A stretch of 37,418 nt of DNA from Thermoplasmata archaeon (GTDB taxonomy: Archaea > Thermoplasmatota > Thermoplasmata > Lutacidiplasmatales > UBA184). The notes beneath the pieces were generated by a model that worked only from the letters and a program-made list of their open reading frames with translations, was not told the origin of the DNA and made no database searches. This document shows, in pieces, positions 6,791 to 15,205 of this stretch (positions within the stretch are counted from its first letter, which is position 1; every line of letters starts with the position of its first letter). Where the stretch lies: contig JAKAYL010000014.1 in assembly GCA_021809545.1 (NCBI GenBank), positions 1 to 37,418 of the forward strand. Reading direction: 5' to 3'. A program made the translations under genes and the position numbers.

Positions 6791-9223
6791 ATGAAACTCC
6801 AGACGTACGACTTGAGCTTTGATGTGGACTACACGGCCCTCAAGTACTCCGGCCGGGTCCGGATGACCCTCGAGGACGCCCCCGCGGATCTCACGATCAA
6901 CGCGGTCGATCTGACGCTGCTCAAGGTCGTTGCCGGTGGCACGGACATCCGGTGGGAGAAGGGGACCGACGAGGAGGAGATCGTCCTCAAGGGGATCCCC
7001 TCCGGGTCCAAGACCATCGATATCCTCTTCGAGGCCAAGGTTGCCGAGCAGGTGTTGAGCGGGTTCTACAAGTCCCGCTTTGGAGCGGGCTACCTCCTGA
7101 CCACCCAGTTCGAGTCCACGCAGGCCCGGCGGATGTTCCCCTGCATCGACCATCCCGCCTACAAGGCCGTCTTCAACGTCGAGCTCACCGTGGGAGCAGA
7201 CCTCGACGTCGTCTTCAACACCCCCATCGCCAGCGAGAGCCCCCTTCCCGGCGGCAAGAAGCTCCTCAAGTTCCAGCCCACCCCCCGCATGTCCACCTAT
7301 CTCGTCTATTTCGGGATCGGCAAGATCGCCGAGGTGTCCCGCGACCACGGGAAGCTCAAGGTCATCGTGGCGCTGCCGGAGGAGAAGAAGGGCTCCGCCG
7401 GGTTCGCCCTGGACCACGCCGGGCCGTCGGTCGAATACTTCGAGCGCTACTACGGCATCCCCTACCCTCTCCCCAAACTCCACCTGATCAGCGTCCCGGA
7501 CACCTGGGTGGGCGCCATGGAGAACTGGGGCGCGATCTCCTTCCGGGAGCTTGCTCTGCTGGTGGATTCGTCGACCAGCGCCATGGTCAAGCGCCAGGTC
7601 GCCCTCACCATCGCCCACGAGATCGCTCACCAGTGGTTCGGGGACCTCGTCACCATGGCGTGGTGGAACGACCTCTGGCTGAACGAGAGCTTCGCCACCT
7701 TCCTCGCCTACAAGGCGGTCGCCCACCTGCATCCGGAGTGGAAGGTCTGGAACGACTTCCTCTCGGACTCCACCGCACGGGCGCTCCTCTGGGACGCCCT
7801 CGTCACCACCCACCCCATCGAGGCGAACGTGGTCCACCCGGTGGACATCGACGAGGCGTTCGATGAGATCAGCTACGAGAAGGGCGGGGCCGTCCTCCGG
7901 ATGCTCGAGTCCTACATCGGGGAGGAGGAGTTTGCACGAGGCGTCTCGGCCTATCTCACCCGGTTCCAGTACTCCAATGCCCAGAGCACCGACCTCTGGA
8001 AGACGCTCGAGGAAGTGACCGGGGTGCCGGTCCCCGAGATCATGGGTGCCTGGATCCGCCGCCGCGGCTACCCGATCGTGACGGCGAAGCTGGAGGGGAA
8101 CAAGCTTCACCTGTCGCAGCACCGGTTCATGCTCGAAGGGAGCGAGCAGACGGAGCCCTGGCCCATCCCCGTGACCCTGCGCGTCGACGGCCGCGAGCAG
8201 CGGCTCCTCATGAAGCAGGCCGAGCACACGATCGAACTGCCCCTCGGGAGCACAGAGGTCGTGGTCAACACCGGCCGGGCGGGGTACTACCGCGTCCGGT
8301 ACGAGGGTGCGCTCGGGACGGCGCTCCACAACCGCATCGAGAGGCTGGAGGAGGCCGACCGCTGGGGGATCGTTCAGGACACGTACGCCTCGCTTCTCGC
8401 CGGGACCCTCTCCCCCCAGGGCTACCTGGAGCTCGTCCAACGTCTGAAAGGGGACGAGAGCACGCTCGTCACCGAGGAGATCGTGACCGAGCTCAGCGCG
8501 CTCCTCCCCATGATCGAGGGGCTGGAGAAGTACCGCAAGACCTTCCAGGAGATGGCCAAGGCCCAGCTCGACAAGTTCGGCATGTTCGCCCGGCCGGGGG
8601 AGAGCCACTCTGTGAAATCCATCCGGGAGCGCCTGGCGCTCCTTCGGGCCTTCGTGGACCGGGACTTCGCCCGGGAGCTGGATGCCCGCTTCGGAGAATA
8701 CAACACCCTGGAGCCGGAGGCCCGGACCGCGGTCATCGTCGCCCATGCGCTCGTCGGCGGAGAGAAGGAGTATCAGGAGGTCGAAAACCTCTTCCTCAAC
8801 TCGGTCTCCGAAGGGGAATCCTGGAGATGCTCGCTCGCCCTCGCCTCCTTCCGGCAGGGACCGCTCTTCGAGCGGGCCCTCGGATTGCTGTTCAAGCAAG
8901 AGACAGGGCTCGGACGGGCCCTTCCCCTCCTCTCGAACGCGCTCTCCCTCGGGACCCGTACCGAAGAGGGCCGGGAAGTGCTCTGGAAGTGGATGCACGC
9001 GAACCTCGATGCGGTGGCCACGGCCACCCAGGGGTCCGCCATCTTCTCGATGGTCATGCAGGCGTGGGTCTCCCGGGGCGGTCTCCGACGGCCCGATGCG
9101 ATGCGCGAGTACGTCAACTCCCGCACTCTGCCCGGAGGGGAATCGGGCAAGGCCAAGGGGCTCGAGCTCCTCAAGGTGTACGAGCGCCTTCTCGGGAAGT
9201 TCCGGGACGGCGCTCCGGCCTAG
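6791..9223 (+). CDS. M1 family zinc aminopeptidase (tricorn-interacting factor type)
   Basis: This cytoplasmic zinc metalloprotease removes N-terminal residues from peptides. At 810 residues it has the full M1 layout. An N-terminal beta domain is followed by GAMENWGA (241-248, N-terminus recognition). The zinc site HEIAH (276-280) has its third ligand at Glu299 in WLNES, and the transition-state tyrosine is Tyr362 in SYEKGGA. A C-terminal ERAP1-like helical domain follows. No signal peptide is seen. In Thermoplasma the related factors F2 and F3 finish degradation of peptides released by the proteasome and tricorn protease; the same job is inferred here. The last 4 bases overlap the converging uracil-DNA glycosylase gene. 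Confidence 0.95.
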   Translation: MKLQTYDLSFDVDYTALKYSGRVRMTLEDAPADLTINAVDLTLLKVVAGGTDIRWEKGTDEEEIVLKGIPSGSKTIDILFEAKVAEQVLSGFYKSRFGAGYLLTTQFESTQARRMFPCIDHPAYKAVFNVELTVGADLDVVFNTPIASESPLPGGKKLLKFQPTPRMSTYLVYFGIGKIAEVSRDHGKLKVIVALPEEKKGSAGFALDHAGPSVEYFERYYGIPYPLPKLHLISVPDTWVGAMENWGAISFRELALLVDSSTSAMVKRQVALTIAHEIAHQWFGDLVTMAWWNDLWLNESFATFLAYKAVAHLHPEWKVWNDFLSDSTARALLWDALVTTHPIEANVVHPVDIDEAFDEISYEKGGAVLRMLESYIGEEEFARGVSAYLTRFQYSNAQSTDLWKTLEEVTGVPVPEIMGAWIRRRGYPIVTAKLEGNKLHLSQHRFMLEGSEQTEPWPIPVTLRVDGREQRLLMKQAEHTIELPLGSTEVVVNTGRAGYYRVRYEGALGTALHNRIERLEEADRWGIVQDTYASLLAGTLSPQGYLELVQRLKGDESTLVTEEIVTELSALLPMIEGLEKYRKTFQEMAKAQLDKFGMFARPGESHSVKSIRERLALLRAFVDRDFARELDARFGEYNTLEPEARTAVIVAHALVGGEKEYQEVENLFLNSVSEGESWRCSLALASFRQGPLFERALGLLFKQETGLGRALPLLSNALSLGTRTEEGREVLWKWMHANLDAVATATQGSAIFSMVMQAWVSRGGLRRPDAMREYVNSRTLPGGESGKAKGLELLKVYERLLGKFRDGAPA

Positions 9224-9933
9224 TCCGGGGCCAGCTGTTCCCGGATCGCCCGGAGCTCGCGGTCGAACATCGCGGGGCTGAGGAGCCCGGTCTGGGTGTT
9301 CCTCGGGCTCGGATGATACGCTCCCCACAGCGTCGGGAGACCGGCTCCGAGCGGATGCTGAGAGCCGTGCGTGAAGACCGTCCTTCGACCCTGGACCCCG
9401 TAAGCGAGTTGGGCGGCGAGGAAGGAAGAGTCCCAGGCCAGCTTCCCCAGACAGAGCACGATCCTCAGACGGGGAAGGGCCCGCATCTCCTCCACCAGGA
9501 AGGGCCGGCAGGTCAGCGTCTCTTTCGGCGTCGGTTTGTTCTCCGGTGGGACGCAGCGCACCGCGGCGGTCACGTAGGCACGCTGGTAGCGGAGACCGTC
9601 CTCCTTCGCCTCCGACCGGGGTTGGTTCGCGAACCCCGCTCGGTAGAGCGCGGCCGAGAGGAACGCCGCCGATTTGTCACCGGTGAAGATCCGCCCCGTC
9701 CGGTTGGCCCCACGGGCGGCGGGGGCCAGCCCGACCACCAAGAGTTGTGCTCCTGGGTCCCCAAAGCCAGGCACGGGTCGCCCCCAATGCGGTTCCCCCG
9801 TTCGTGCCTCACCCTCTCGGGCGGCCATTTCCCGGTAGCGGACAAGACGCGGGCAGGCCTTGCAGGCGATGACGGTGCGGGAGATGTCGGAAAGGGGCCG
9901 GGGGCCTACGAGACCATGAGCGGGCGCCCGCAT
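9220..9933 (-). CDS. Family 5 uracil-DNA glycosylase (UDGb) with an iron-sulfur cluster
   Basis: It excises uracil, and in this family also other deaminated bases, from DNA to start base excision repair. The 237-residue protein has family motif 1 GLAPAARGANRTGRIFTGD (69-86 region) and motif 3 HPSPRNTQTG (from His207). Four cysteines (Cys24, Cys27, Cys127, Cys142) fit the [4Fe-4S] cluster of family 4/5 enzymes. Motif 1 lacks the catalytic Asp/Asn of family 1, which is normal for family 5. The ATG at 9933 overlaps the upstream zinc-ribbon gene by 28 bases. No other start lies before Cys24, so the overlap looks real and implies coupling with that gene. Confidence 0.92.
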   Translation of the reverse strand: MRAPAHGLVGPRPLSDISRTVIACKACPRLVRYREMAAREGEARTGEPHWGRPVPGFGDPGAQLLVVGLAPAARGANRTGRIFTGDKSAAFLSAALYRAGFANQPRSEAKEDGLRYQRAYVTAAVRCVPPENKPTPKETLTCRPFLVEEMRALPRLRIVLCLGKLAWDSSFLAAQLAYGVQGRRTVFTHGSQHPLGAGLPTLWGAYHPSPRNTQTGLLSPAMFDRELRAIREQLAPD

Positions 9934-10262
9934 GTCTTGCAGTGGGTCAGCCAGGGGTCGTTCGCCGCGTTACAGTTCGGGCAGACGAGGGGCGACCGGC
10001 CGCCGCCTCCGTACCCCTGTTGCGCCTGAGGGGGAGGGGCTGCCTGCTGGGGCGGAGCGTAACGGGCAGGGGGCTGTTGCTGCTGCTGCTGAGGGGGCGG
10101 AGCGTTGTAGCTCCGCTGGGGGGCGGGCTGCTGCTGGGCAGGGGCGGCGGGAGCCTGCCCGGGGAGTTGACGGAGCTGGGCGCCGCAGAAGGCACAGAAG
10201 TAACCGTTCGCCAACGTTCCTTGATGACAGTAGGGGCACTGCGCGAGGGGGACCTGATACAT
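9906..10262 (-). CDS. Double zinc-ribbon protein with a Pro/Gln-rich linker
   Basis: An 118-residue protein with a zinc ribbon at each end: Cys9, Cys12, Cys23, Cys26 and Cys94, Cys97, Cys108, Cys111. About 55 residues of low-complexity linker (PAAPAQQQPAPQ, PPPQQQQQQPPARYAPPQ, QQGYGGGGR) join them. No catalytic domain and no membrane helix is present. The two knuckles suggest binding to nucleic acid or protein with a flexible tether; the function is unknown. The ATG at 10262 was chosen over an upstream in-frame TTG (10271) because the TATA box TTTATCAA is about 26 bases upstream of this ATG. The stop lies inside the uracil-DNA glycosylase gene, so the two are probably co-transcribed. Confidence 0.75.
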   Translation of the reverse strand: MYQVPLAQCPYCHQGTLANGYFCAFCGAQLRQLPGQAPAAPAQQQPAPQRSYNAPPPQQQQQQPPARYAPPQQAAPPPQAQQGYGGGGRSPLVCPNCNAANDPWLTHCKTCGRPLMVS

Positions 10263-10283
10263 GATGGGCAATAGGTACAGGGG

Positions 10284-10291
10284 TTGATAAA
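10284..10291 (-). promoter_or_regulatory. TATA box of the zinc-ribbon/UDG unit
   Basis: On the minus strand this reads TTTATCAA, centred about 26 bases upstream of the ATG at 10262. This predicts a leaderless transcript and decides the start codon of the zinc-ribbon gene. Confidence 0.6.
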
Positions 10292-10318
10292 CCTCCCCCC
10301 TTCCCGTTTTGGCCCGGC

Positions 10319-11131
10319 TTAGAGTAAAGCTGCGAGGAATTCTCGCCCGGTGAGGACAGGGTGCCGGGTGGGGCGACCCAGGACCCGGTCCCGGGCCGTG
10401 AGGGAGAAGGCACGCTCCGGGTGGGGCATGAGACCGAAGACGTTCCCCTCCGGGTTCGTGATCCCCGCGACGTTCCCCTCAGAACCGTTCGGATTCCAGG
10501 GGTATCCTGCAGGTTCCCCGTCCGGATCGACCCAGCGGAAGAGGATCTGCCCCGCCGCTTCCAGGTCCTTCAGGGACGTCCCCTCGGTCCCACTCAGCAC
10601 GAGCTTGCCCTCCCCGTGGGCGGACGGGAAGAAGTAGACGCTTCCCTTCGGCGTGGCCGAGAAGGGACGGAAGTTCCCTCCCTCCCAGGAGACGAAGGTC
10701 GGGCGGCACTCGAAGCGCGCAGAGTCGTTCGTGGTGAGGCAGGCCTGGGGAGCGGAGAGCCGGTTCCCAGGGCGTCCCGGGAGGAGGCCAAGCTCGACCA
10801 GGACCTGGAACCCGTTACAGATCCCCCCCACAAGATGCGCGGGGTCTTCCACGAACTCGAACAACTCCTTCCCGAGGGCGCTCCGGATCCGGGCGGCCAT
10901 GATGGCCCCGGCCCGCACGTAATCGCCGGCGGAGAAGCCGCCGGGGAACATCAGGACGTCGTAGTCGGCGAGCCGTCGACGCAGGGAGGGGTCGTCCACT
11001 TCCCCCGTCAGCTGCTTGAGGTCGACCACTTCGGGGTCCGCCCCGAGCTGCTGGAAGCAGGAGTTGAGTTCCGCATCACAGTTCGTCCCCTCGATGGAGA
11101 GGATGGCCACCTTCTTCCCCGCCTTCGGCAT
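10319..11131 (-). CDS. purQ: Phosphoribosylformylglycinamidine synthase glutaminase subunit (PurQ)
   Basis: PurQ releases ammonia from glutamine for the fourth step of purine synthesis, in complex with PurL and PurS (neither is in view). The 270-residue protein is a class I glutamine amidotransferase. The nucleophile is Cys105 in GGICNGFQVL, and the His237/Glu239 pair is in MPHPERA. AILSIEGTNCDAEL at the N-terminus and FPGGFSAGDYVRAG are PurQ-specific. The open frame extends 31 codons further upstream, but that stretch is basic, unlike the family, and overlaps the preceding gene's end, so the ATG at 11131 is preferred. It lies two genes after the purN-purM fusion on the same strand, which makes this a partial purine operon. 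Confidence 0.93.
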   Translation of the reverse strand: MPKAGKKVAILSIEGTNCDAELNSCFQQLGADPEVVDLKQLTGEVDDPSLRRRLADYDVLMFPGGFSAGDYVRAGAIMAARIRSALGKELFEFVEDPAHLVGGICNGFQVLVELGLLPGRPGNRLSAPQACLTTNDSARFECRPTFVSWEGGNFRPFSATPKGSVYFFPSAHGEGKLVLSGTEGTSLKDLEAAGQILFRWVDPDGEPAGYPWNPNGSEGNVAGITNPEGNVFGLMPHPERAFSLTARDRVLGRPTRHPVLTGREFLAALL

Positions 11132-11186
11132 CGTCCGACCCACTACCGTCCGCGGGGAAAAGTCTTGCGAGCGGGGGATCGCCCCG

Positions 11187-12092
11187 TCAGTCCGTGATCG
11201 CAAGGAGCGCACCCCCGAAGGCAAGGGGGATCCCGAGGAGAGCGAGGAGATAGATCGGGGCCCCGAGGAACCCCACCATGAAGACCATCGTGAAGATCGG
11301 GATGGTGGCGTTCACGACCGCGGGAATGACCACGGAGACCCTCCGGCTCGCCTCGAAGAACGCCCAGGGGGCCACGAAGAAGGTCGTGAGCCCCACCACG
11401 AGGAGGTCAACGTAGCCGAGGGGAGGGAGGACCCCGAATGAGGGGAGCCCTCCCAAGAAGGGCAGCGCTACGAGGGAGGCGAGGAAACCACAGAGGGTCA
11501 CCGGTCCGACCACCCGCTGGATGGGGACCTTCTGCGTGAGCCGGGCCACAAAGGCGAAGTAGAGCCCGACGAGGATCGGGATGGGGATCTCCAGTGCGGC
11601 GAGCTTCCACCCGAGCGGGAGAGCGGATTCTCCGGCGGCGATCGCGAGCGTGGCGCCGACAGTCGCCACGATCGCCCCCACCCAGAACTTGGGAGCGAGG
11701 ACCCGCTGGCTCCCCTCTCTCCAGAACAGAAAGCTGATGATCGGGATGGCGACCACATCCCCCAGGAGGGTGAAGATCGCCGTGGGCACGGCACCCACGA
11801 GGCGCGTGGAGACGATCACGTCCAGCTGGAGGGCCATCATGAAGATCCCCGCGACCACGTAGGCGTAGAGCGGGGTCCGCTCTCCGGAAGGGTCTCCCGG
11901 GCCCGTCCGGGAGCGCAGGGCGAGGAAGGGGAGCGCCCCGAAGAGAAAGGGGAGGACGAGAACCACCCCGTCCGCGCTGCTGGGCAGCACGACGATGAGG
12001 GGATAGTAGGCGGCCCACAGGACGGAGGCGAGGAGAGAGAGCCCCAGAGCCTGGGGGTTGATCCCCTTGAGGGTCGCTGTTCCGGGGCTCAC
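11187..12092 (-). CDS. EamA/DMT-superfamily transporter
   Basis: About 301 residues with ten predicted hydrophobic helices in two repeats, the arrangement of the EamA drug/metabolite transporter superfamily. Recognisable features are PTAIFTLLGDVVAIPIISFLFWRE, FWVGAIVATVGATLAIAAGE at the end of the first half, and VNATIPIFTMVFMVGFLG with GIPLAFGGALLAI at the end of the second. Substrates in this superfamily range from amino acids to nucleotide sugars and cannot be inferred. No ATG precedes the first helix; GTG at 12092 or 12104 are the candidate starts, and the frame further upstream is antisense-like, basic sequence overlapping purN-purM. Its position between purN-purM and purQ might hint at purine or one-carbon related transport, but that is only positional. 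Confidence 0.85.
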   Translation of the reverse strand: MSPGTATLKGINPQALGLSLLASVLWAAYYPLIVVLPSSADGVVLVLPFLFGALPFLALRSRTGPGDPSGERTPLYAYVVAGIFMMALQLDVIVSTRLVGAVPTAIFTLLGDVVAIPIISFLFWREGSQRVLAPKFWVGAIVATVGATLAIAAGESALPLGWKLAALEIPIPILVGLYFAFVARLTQKVPIQRVVGPVTLCGFLASLVALPFLGGLPSFGVLPPLGYVDLLVVGLTTFFVAPWAFFEASRRVSVVIPAVVNATIPIFTMVFMVGFLGAPIYLLALLGIPLAFGGALLAITD

Positions 12093-12150
12093 GGACCTCC
12101 GCACCCCAAGGCGCCCATCGGACCCGAAGGGAAAGATGCTCGGTTCCCCA

Positions 12151-13809
12151 TCAATACCCGGAGAACTGGACGTTGACCGAGGGGATCGACACCCCGGTCC
12201 CCTTGTCCACATGCCCGAGGATGCGGGCGCCGGAGCCACGCCGGCTCCGGAGCAGCCGGAGGGCCTTGTCGGCGTCCTTCTCCCGGACCGCCACCACAAA
12301 GCCGATGCCCATGTTGAAGGTCTTGTAGAGTTCTTCGGGGCGCAGGCCGGAAGGGCCCGGGATCCAGGCAAAGAGTCCCCGAGCCTCGGGGAACTCGTCG
12401 AGGGTGAAGCGGACCTTCCGGTTGAGCCGCATCAGGTTCTTGCGGAATCCCCCGCCCGTGATGTGGGCGAGGCCCGTCGGAAGCTTGCGCTGCAGGAGCG
12501 GCTCCACGAACGGGGCGTAGATGGTCGTCGGCCGCAAGAGCGCCCGGCCCAGGGGGAGCTTGTCCCCAGGGATGGACTGGTCCAACGGGATCCGGTAGGT
12601 GGAAAGGATCCGGCGGACGAGGGTGTAGCCGTTGGCATGGAAGCCCGAGGAAGGCAGGCCGAGAAGTACGTCCCCCGGTTCGATCCGCTCTCCGGTGAGG
12701 GGTCCCGTGCCCTTTCCGAAGATCCCGAGCGCGGTGGCGGAGAGGTCGTACGTTCCGGTCAGGAGCTCGGGCACGACCGCGGTCTCCCCCCCGAGGAGAT
12801 GACAGCCCGCTTGGGAGAGGCCCGCGTTGAGCCCCCGTCCGATCTCCGCCAGCACCTTCGCCTCCGGTGCGCGGCACATGATATGGTCCACGAGGGCCAC
12901 GGGGAGCGCACCGATGGCGGTGATGTCGTTGACGTTCACCGCCACCATGTCCTGACCCACCTCCCGCCAGCGACCGAGCGCTTCGGCCAGGAGGACCTTC
13001 GTTCCGACGCCGTCGGTGGTGAGGGCCATCTTCTGCCCTCCGGCGTCCAGGATGCCCGCGAAACCGCCCTCACCTCCGACCTTCAACCCTCGAGAACGAG
13101 GAGGACGGTAGCGGACCGCACGGGCGAGGGCGGCGATGCCCTTGCGGACCTGATCGGTGTTGACACCGGCCACAGCGTAGGTCGTGACCGTGGTGGGATT
13201 CCAAGGAAGCCCGAGTTCCCCGGAGGCAAAGGAACGCAGGACATCGACCATCAGGGCATGCTCCAGCTGCTTCTGCCGCTCGGAAAGTTGCTCTGCGGTC
13301 TCCCCGGGGACGACCCGGAAAGATTCCTGTCGGAGGGTCGGTCCCCGGTCAACGTCCTTCGTCACCAGGTGAACGGTTGAACCCGTCTCCGGGTCCCCCG
13401 AATCGAGGACGGCCTGGTGGACGCGAATACCGTACATGCCGGGGCCGCCGTACTTGGGGAGGAGCGAGGGATGAAGGTTGATGATGCGCCCCGCGAACCT
13501 CTCCAAGAGCGGGCCCCGGAGGATGCGGAGGAACCCGGCGAGGACCACGAGTTCCGTTCCCGCGGCGGCCAGCTGGCTCGCGAGCACGGTCTCCCATTGC
13601 GGGGAGCCTTTCGGGGGCGGCAGGAGGACCAGGGTCGGAATACCCCGACGCTGGGCCCGTTCGAGGGCGTGGGCGCCCGGACGGTCCGAGGCCACCAGCA
13701 CGATCTCGGCGTTCAACCCCCGCTGGGCGACCGCCTCGGCGATGGCCTCGAGGGTCGTGCCTTCCCCGGAGACGAGGATCGCGATCCGGAGTGGGGGTCT
13801 CTCTGCCAT
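12151..13809 (-). CDS. purN/purM: PurN-PurM fusion: GAR transformylase and AIR synthase in one chain
   Basis: The 552-residue protein joins two purine enzymes. Residues 1 to about 205 are PurN, which formylates glycinamide ribonucleotide using 10-formyl-folate-type carriers; the catalytic triad is Asn111, His113 (INLHPSLLPKYGG) and Asp154 (VTKDVDRGP). Residues about 210-552 are PurM, which closes the imidazole ring; it has YAVAGVNTDQV, TTDGVGTKVLLA, VNVNDI, GGETAVVPE, HITGGGF and a C-terminal NMGIGFVVAV. The two halves catalyse steps 3 and 5, with PurL/PurQ/PurS acting between them. There is no frameshift or stop at the junction, and both halves keep their key residues. Eukaryotic GART carries the same activities in the order PurD-PurM-PurN, so this order is reversed. 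Confidence 0.92.
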   Translation of the reverse strand: MAERPPLRIAILVSGEGTTLEAIAEAVAQRGLNAEIVLVASDRPGAHALERAQRRGIPTLVLLPPPKGSPQWETVLASQLAAAGTELVVLAGFLRILRGPLLERFAGRIINLHPSLLPKYGGPGMYGIRVHQAVLDSGDPETGSTVHLVTKDVDRGPTLRQESFRVVPGETAEQLSERQKQLEHALMVDVLRSFASGELGLPWNPTTVTTYAVAGVNTDQVRKGIAALARAVRYRPPRSRGLKVGGEGGFAGILDAGGQKMALTTDGVGTKVLLAEALGRWREVGQDMVAVNVNDITAIGALPVALVDHIMCRAPEAKVLAEIGRGLNAGLSQAGCHLLGGETAVVPELLTGTYDLSATALGIFGKGTGPLTGERIEPGDVLLGLPSSGFHANGYTLVRRILSTYRIPLDQSIPGDKLPLGRALLRPTTIYAPFVEPLLQRKLPTGLAHITGGGFRKNLMRLNRKVRFTLDEFPEARGLFAWIPGPSGLRPEELYKTFNMGIGFVVAVREKDADKALRLLRSRRGSGARILGHVDKGTGVSIPSVNVQFSGY

Positions 13810-13817
13810 CTCTCCTC

Positions 13818-15203
13818 TCAGAAGATCGTCGCGCTGCTGAAGGCGACCTTGCGCGCGCGCAGGTCGGGAACGACCGGAGCGAAGAAGCCGCGCTCATCCC
13901 CGCAGCACCGGAGCGCCTTCCCGGTCAGGTCGGTGCGCCGGAGGATGCCGAGGATGCTCTCGGTCATCCGCAGGTTGGCAACAGGGTACTGGATCTCGCC
14001 GTTCTCCACCCAATAGGTCCCGTCCCGGGTCATCCCGGTGACGATCGTCTTCTTGCGGTGCACGAACCGGACATAGTGGAGGCGGGTGACGAGAAGCCCC
14101 TTCCGGATGCCTCCCACCAGCTCCTCGAAAGTCCCCTCTCCCGGGAGGAAGGACAGGTGCCGGGGCAACGGGCCGAACGAGGCGTACGGGGCCTCGGGAG
14201 GCACGGCATTGGCCGTGGTCCGGCCTCCGGCGCGCCCTGCGGTGAGCGTATCGTGGGACGGCCCCGTGGCGATCCCCCGGTCGAAGACCTTCCGGGATCG
14301 TGCGGGGACCCCCTCGTAATCGATGGCCTCGGGCAGGCCAAGAGGGGACAAGGGATCGTCGATGAGCTGTATCTTGGGAGAGATGACCGCTTTTCGGGAG
14401 GCTCCACCCTGAAAGCTCCAACCCTCCTCCACGGAGTACGCCCCGAGCCCTCCGTAGGAGAGCATGTTCAGGAGCTCGGCGATGGCAGGGGCCCCCAGCA
14501 CCACATCGTACTTTCCCTCCGGGACCCGGTGGACCTTCTCACGGGGAACTCGGGAGAGCGCCTCTTCGCCGAGCTTCGCGAGATCGACCTTCCGGGGATC
14601 CCAGCTGGCCGCCTCCGCCCACCCCGAGACCGCGGGGTCGAAGGAGAGATCCTCGAGCAGGAGGGAGGCCTGGGCCACGCTCCGGTCGGAGGTGCGGCGG
14701 ATCCCCTCGGTGTTCCCGACGGAGAGTTGCTGGAAACCCTCGTTGTAGACCCCGGCCACCCGGCTCTTCCCGAGCTCCTCGCCCGCCCGGTCAATGGCGG
14801 CGAAGAGCTCGGAGGCCTTCGAGGCGAAATCCCCCTGGGCCGCGTCCCGACGGACGCGGATGGTGGGGGTGGGGACCCGGTCGGGTCGGGGAAGATGGGT
14901 GAATCCCTGGGTCCGGACCGCATTCCGAGCGCCCGCCTCCGCCCGCTTTGCTAGGGCGGCGACCCCCTCCGTGCTGAGGTCGGTCGTGGTCGCGGTGCCG
15001 ATGCGTCCCCCGTCCACGATGACGCGCAAGGAAAGGTACTCCCGGTTCTCGAAGATCGGCTGGTAGAGGGTCGAGTTCGCCACGCGGAGCGTGACCCATC
15101 GTTCCCGGAGATGCCGGACATCGGCGGCCCCGGTCACGGAGCTGAGCACACGGTCGATGGGATCGTTCCCCTTCCCGGAGGTCCGGGATCTCTGAGTGGG
15201 CAT
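13818..15203 (-). CDS. tldE: TldE/PmbA-type modulator protein
   Basis: This 461-residue protein is the non-metal-binding partner of TldD. It has the long central beta region of the TldD/PmbA family, the GGRTTANAVPPEA segment and a C-terminal TGMTRDGTYWVENGEIQYPV, but no HExxxH zinc motif. That is the normal difference between TldE and TldD. Together they form a heterodimeric protease that degrades unfolded peptides and, in bacteria, matures microcin B17 and CcdA. The start was set at the ATG at 15203 (MPTQRSR), two bases after the tldD stop; the longer frame overlaps tldD and has no family match. Confidence 0.9.
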   Translation of the reverse strand: MPTQRSRTSGKGNDPIDRVLSSVTGAADVRHLRERWVTLRVANSTLYQPIFENREYLSLRVIVDGGRIGTATTTDLSTEGVAALAKRAEAGARNAVRTQGFTHLPRPDRVPTPTIRVRRDAAQGDFASKASELFAAIDRAGEELGKSRVAGVYNEGFQQLSVGNTEGIRRTSDRSVAQASLLLEDLSFDPAVSGWAEAASWDPRKVDLAKLGEEALSRVPREKVHRVPEGKYDVVLGAPAIAELLNMLSYGGLGAYSVEEGWSFQGGASRKAVISPKIQLIDDPLSPLGLPEAIDYEGVPARSRKVFDRGIATGPSHDTLTAGRAGGRTTANAVPPEAPYASFGPLPRHLSFLPGEGTFEELVGGIRKGLLVTRLHYVRFVHRKKTIVTGMTRDGTYWVENGEIQYPVANLRMTESILGILRRTDLTGKALRCCGDERGFFAPVVPDLRARKVAFSSATIF

Positions 15204-15205
15204 GC

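Noticed and set aside
6548-9328. A 926-codon open frame on the minus strand opposite the M1 aminopeptidase gene
   Set aside because: It is antisense to a complete M1 enzyme with all catalytic motifs. Its product is a low-complexity mix rich in Asp/Glu/Arg/Gly/Val with no domain. Such frames are common in GC-rich genomes opposite real genes.
10067-10092. CTG/CAG repeat as a non-coding microsatellite or CRISPR-like repeat
   Set aside because: It codes in frame for the Gln tract of the zinc-ribbon protein. There are no regularly spaced repeats with unique spacers here or elsewhere in the window, so no CRISPR array is called.
12058-13380. A 440-codon plus-strand frame opposite purN-purM
   Set aside because: The minus-strand fusion protein has complete catalytic motifs; the plus frame shows no family features.
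14030-14421. Possible small peptide precursor for TldD/TldE maturation
   Set aside because: The small frames around tldD/tldE are shadows inside those genes; no independent short gene with its own start signal and Cys- or Gly-rich core was found.
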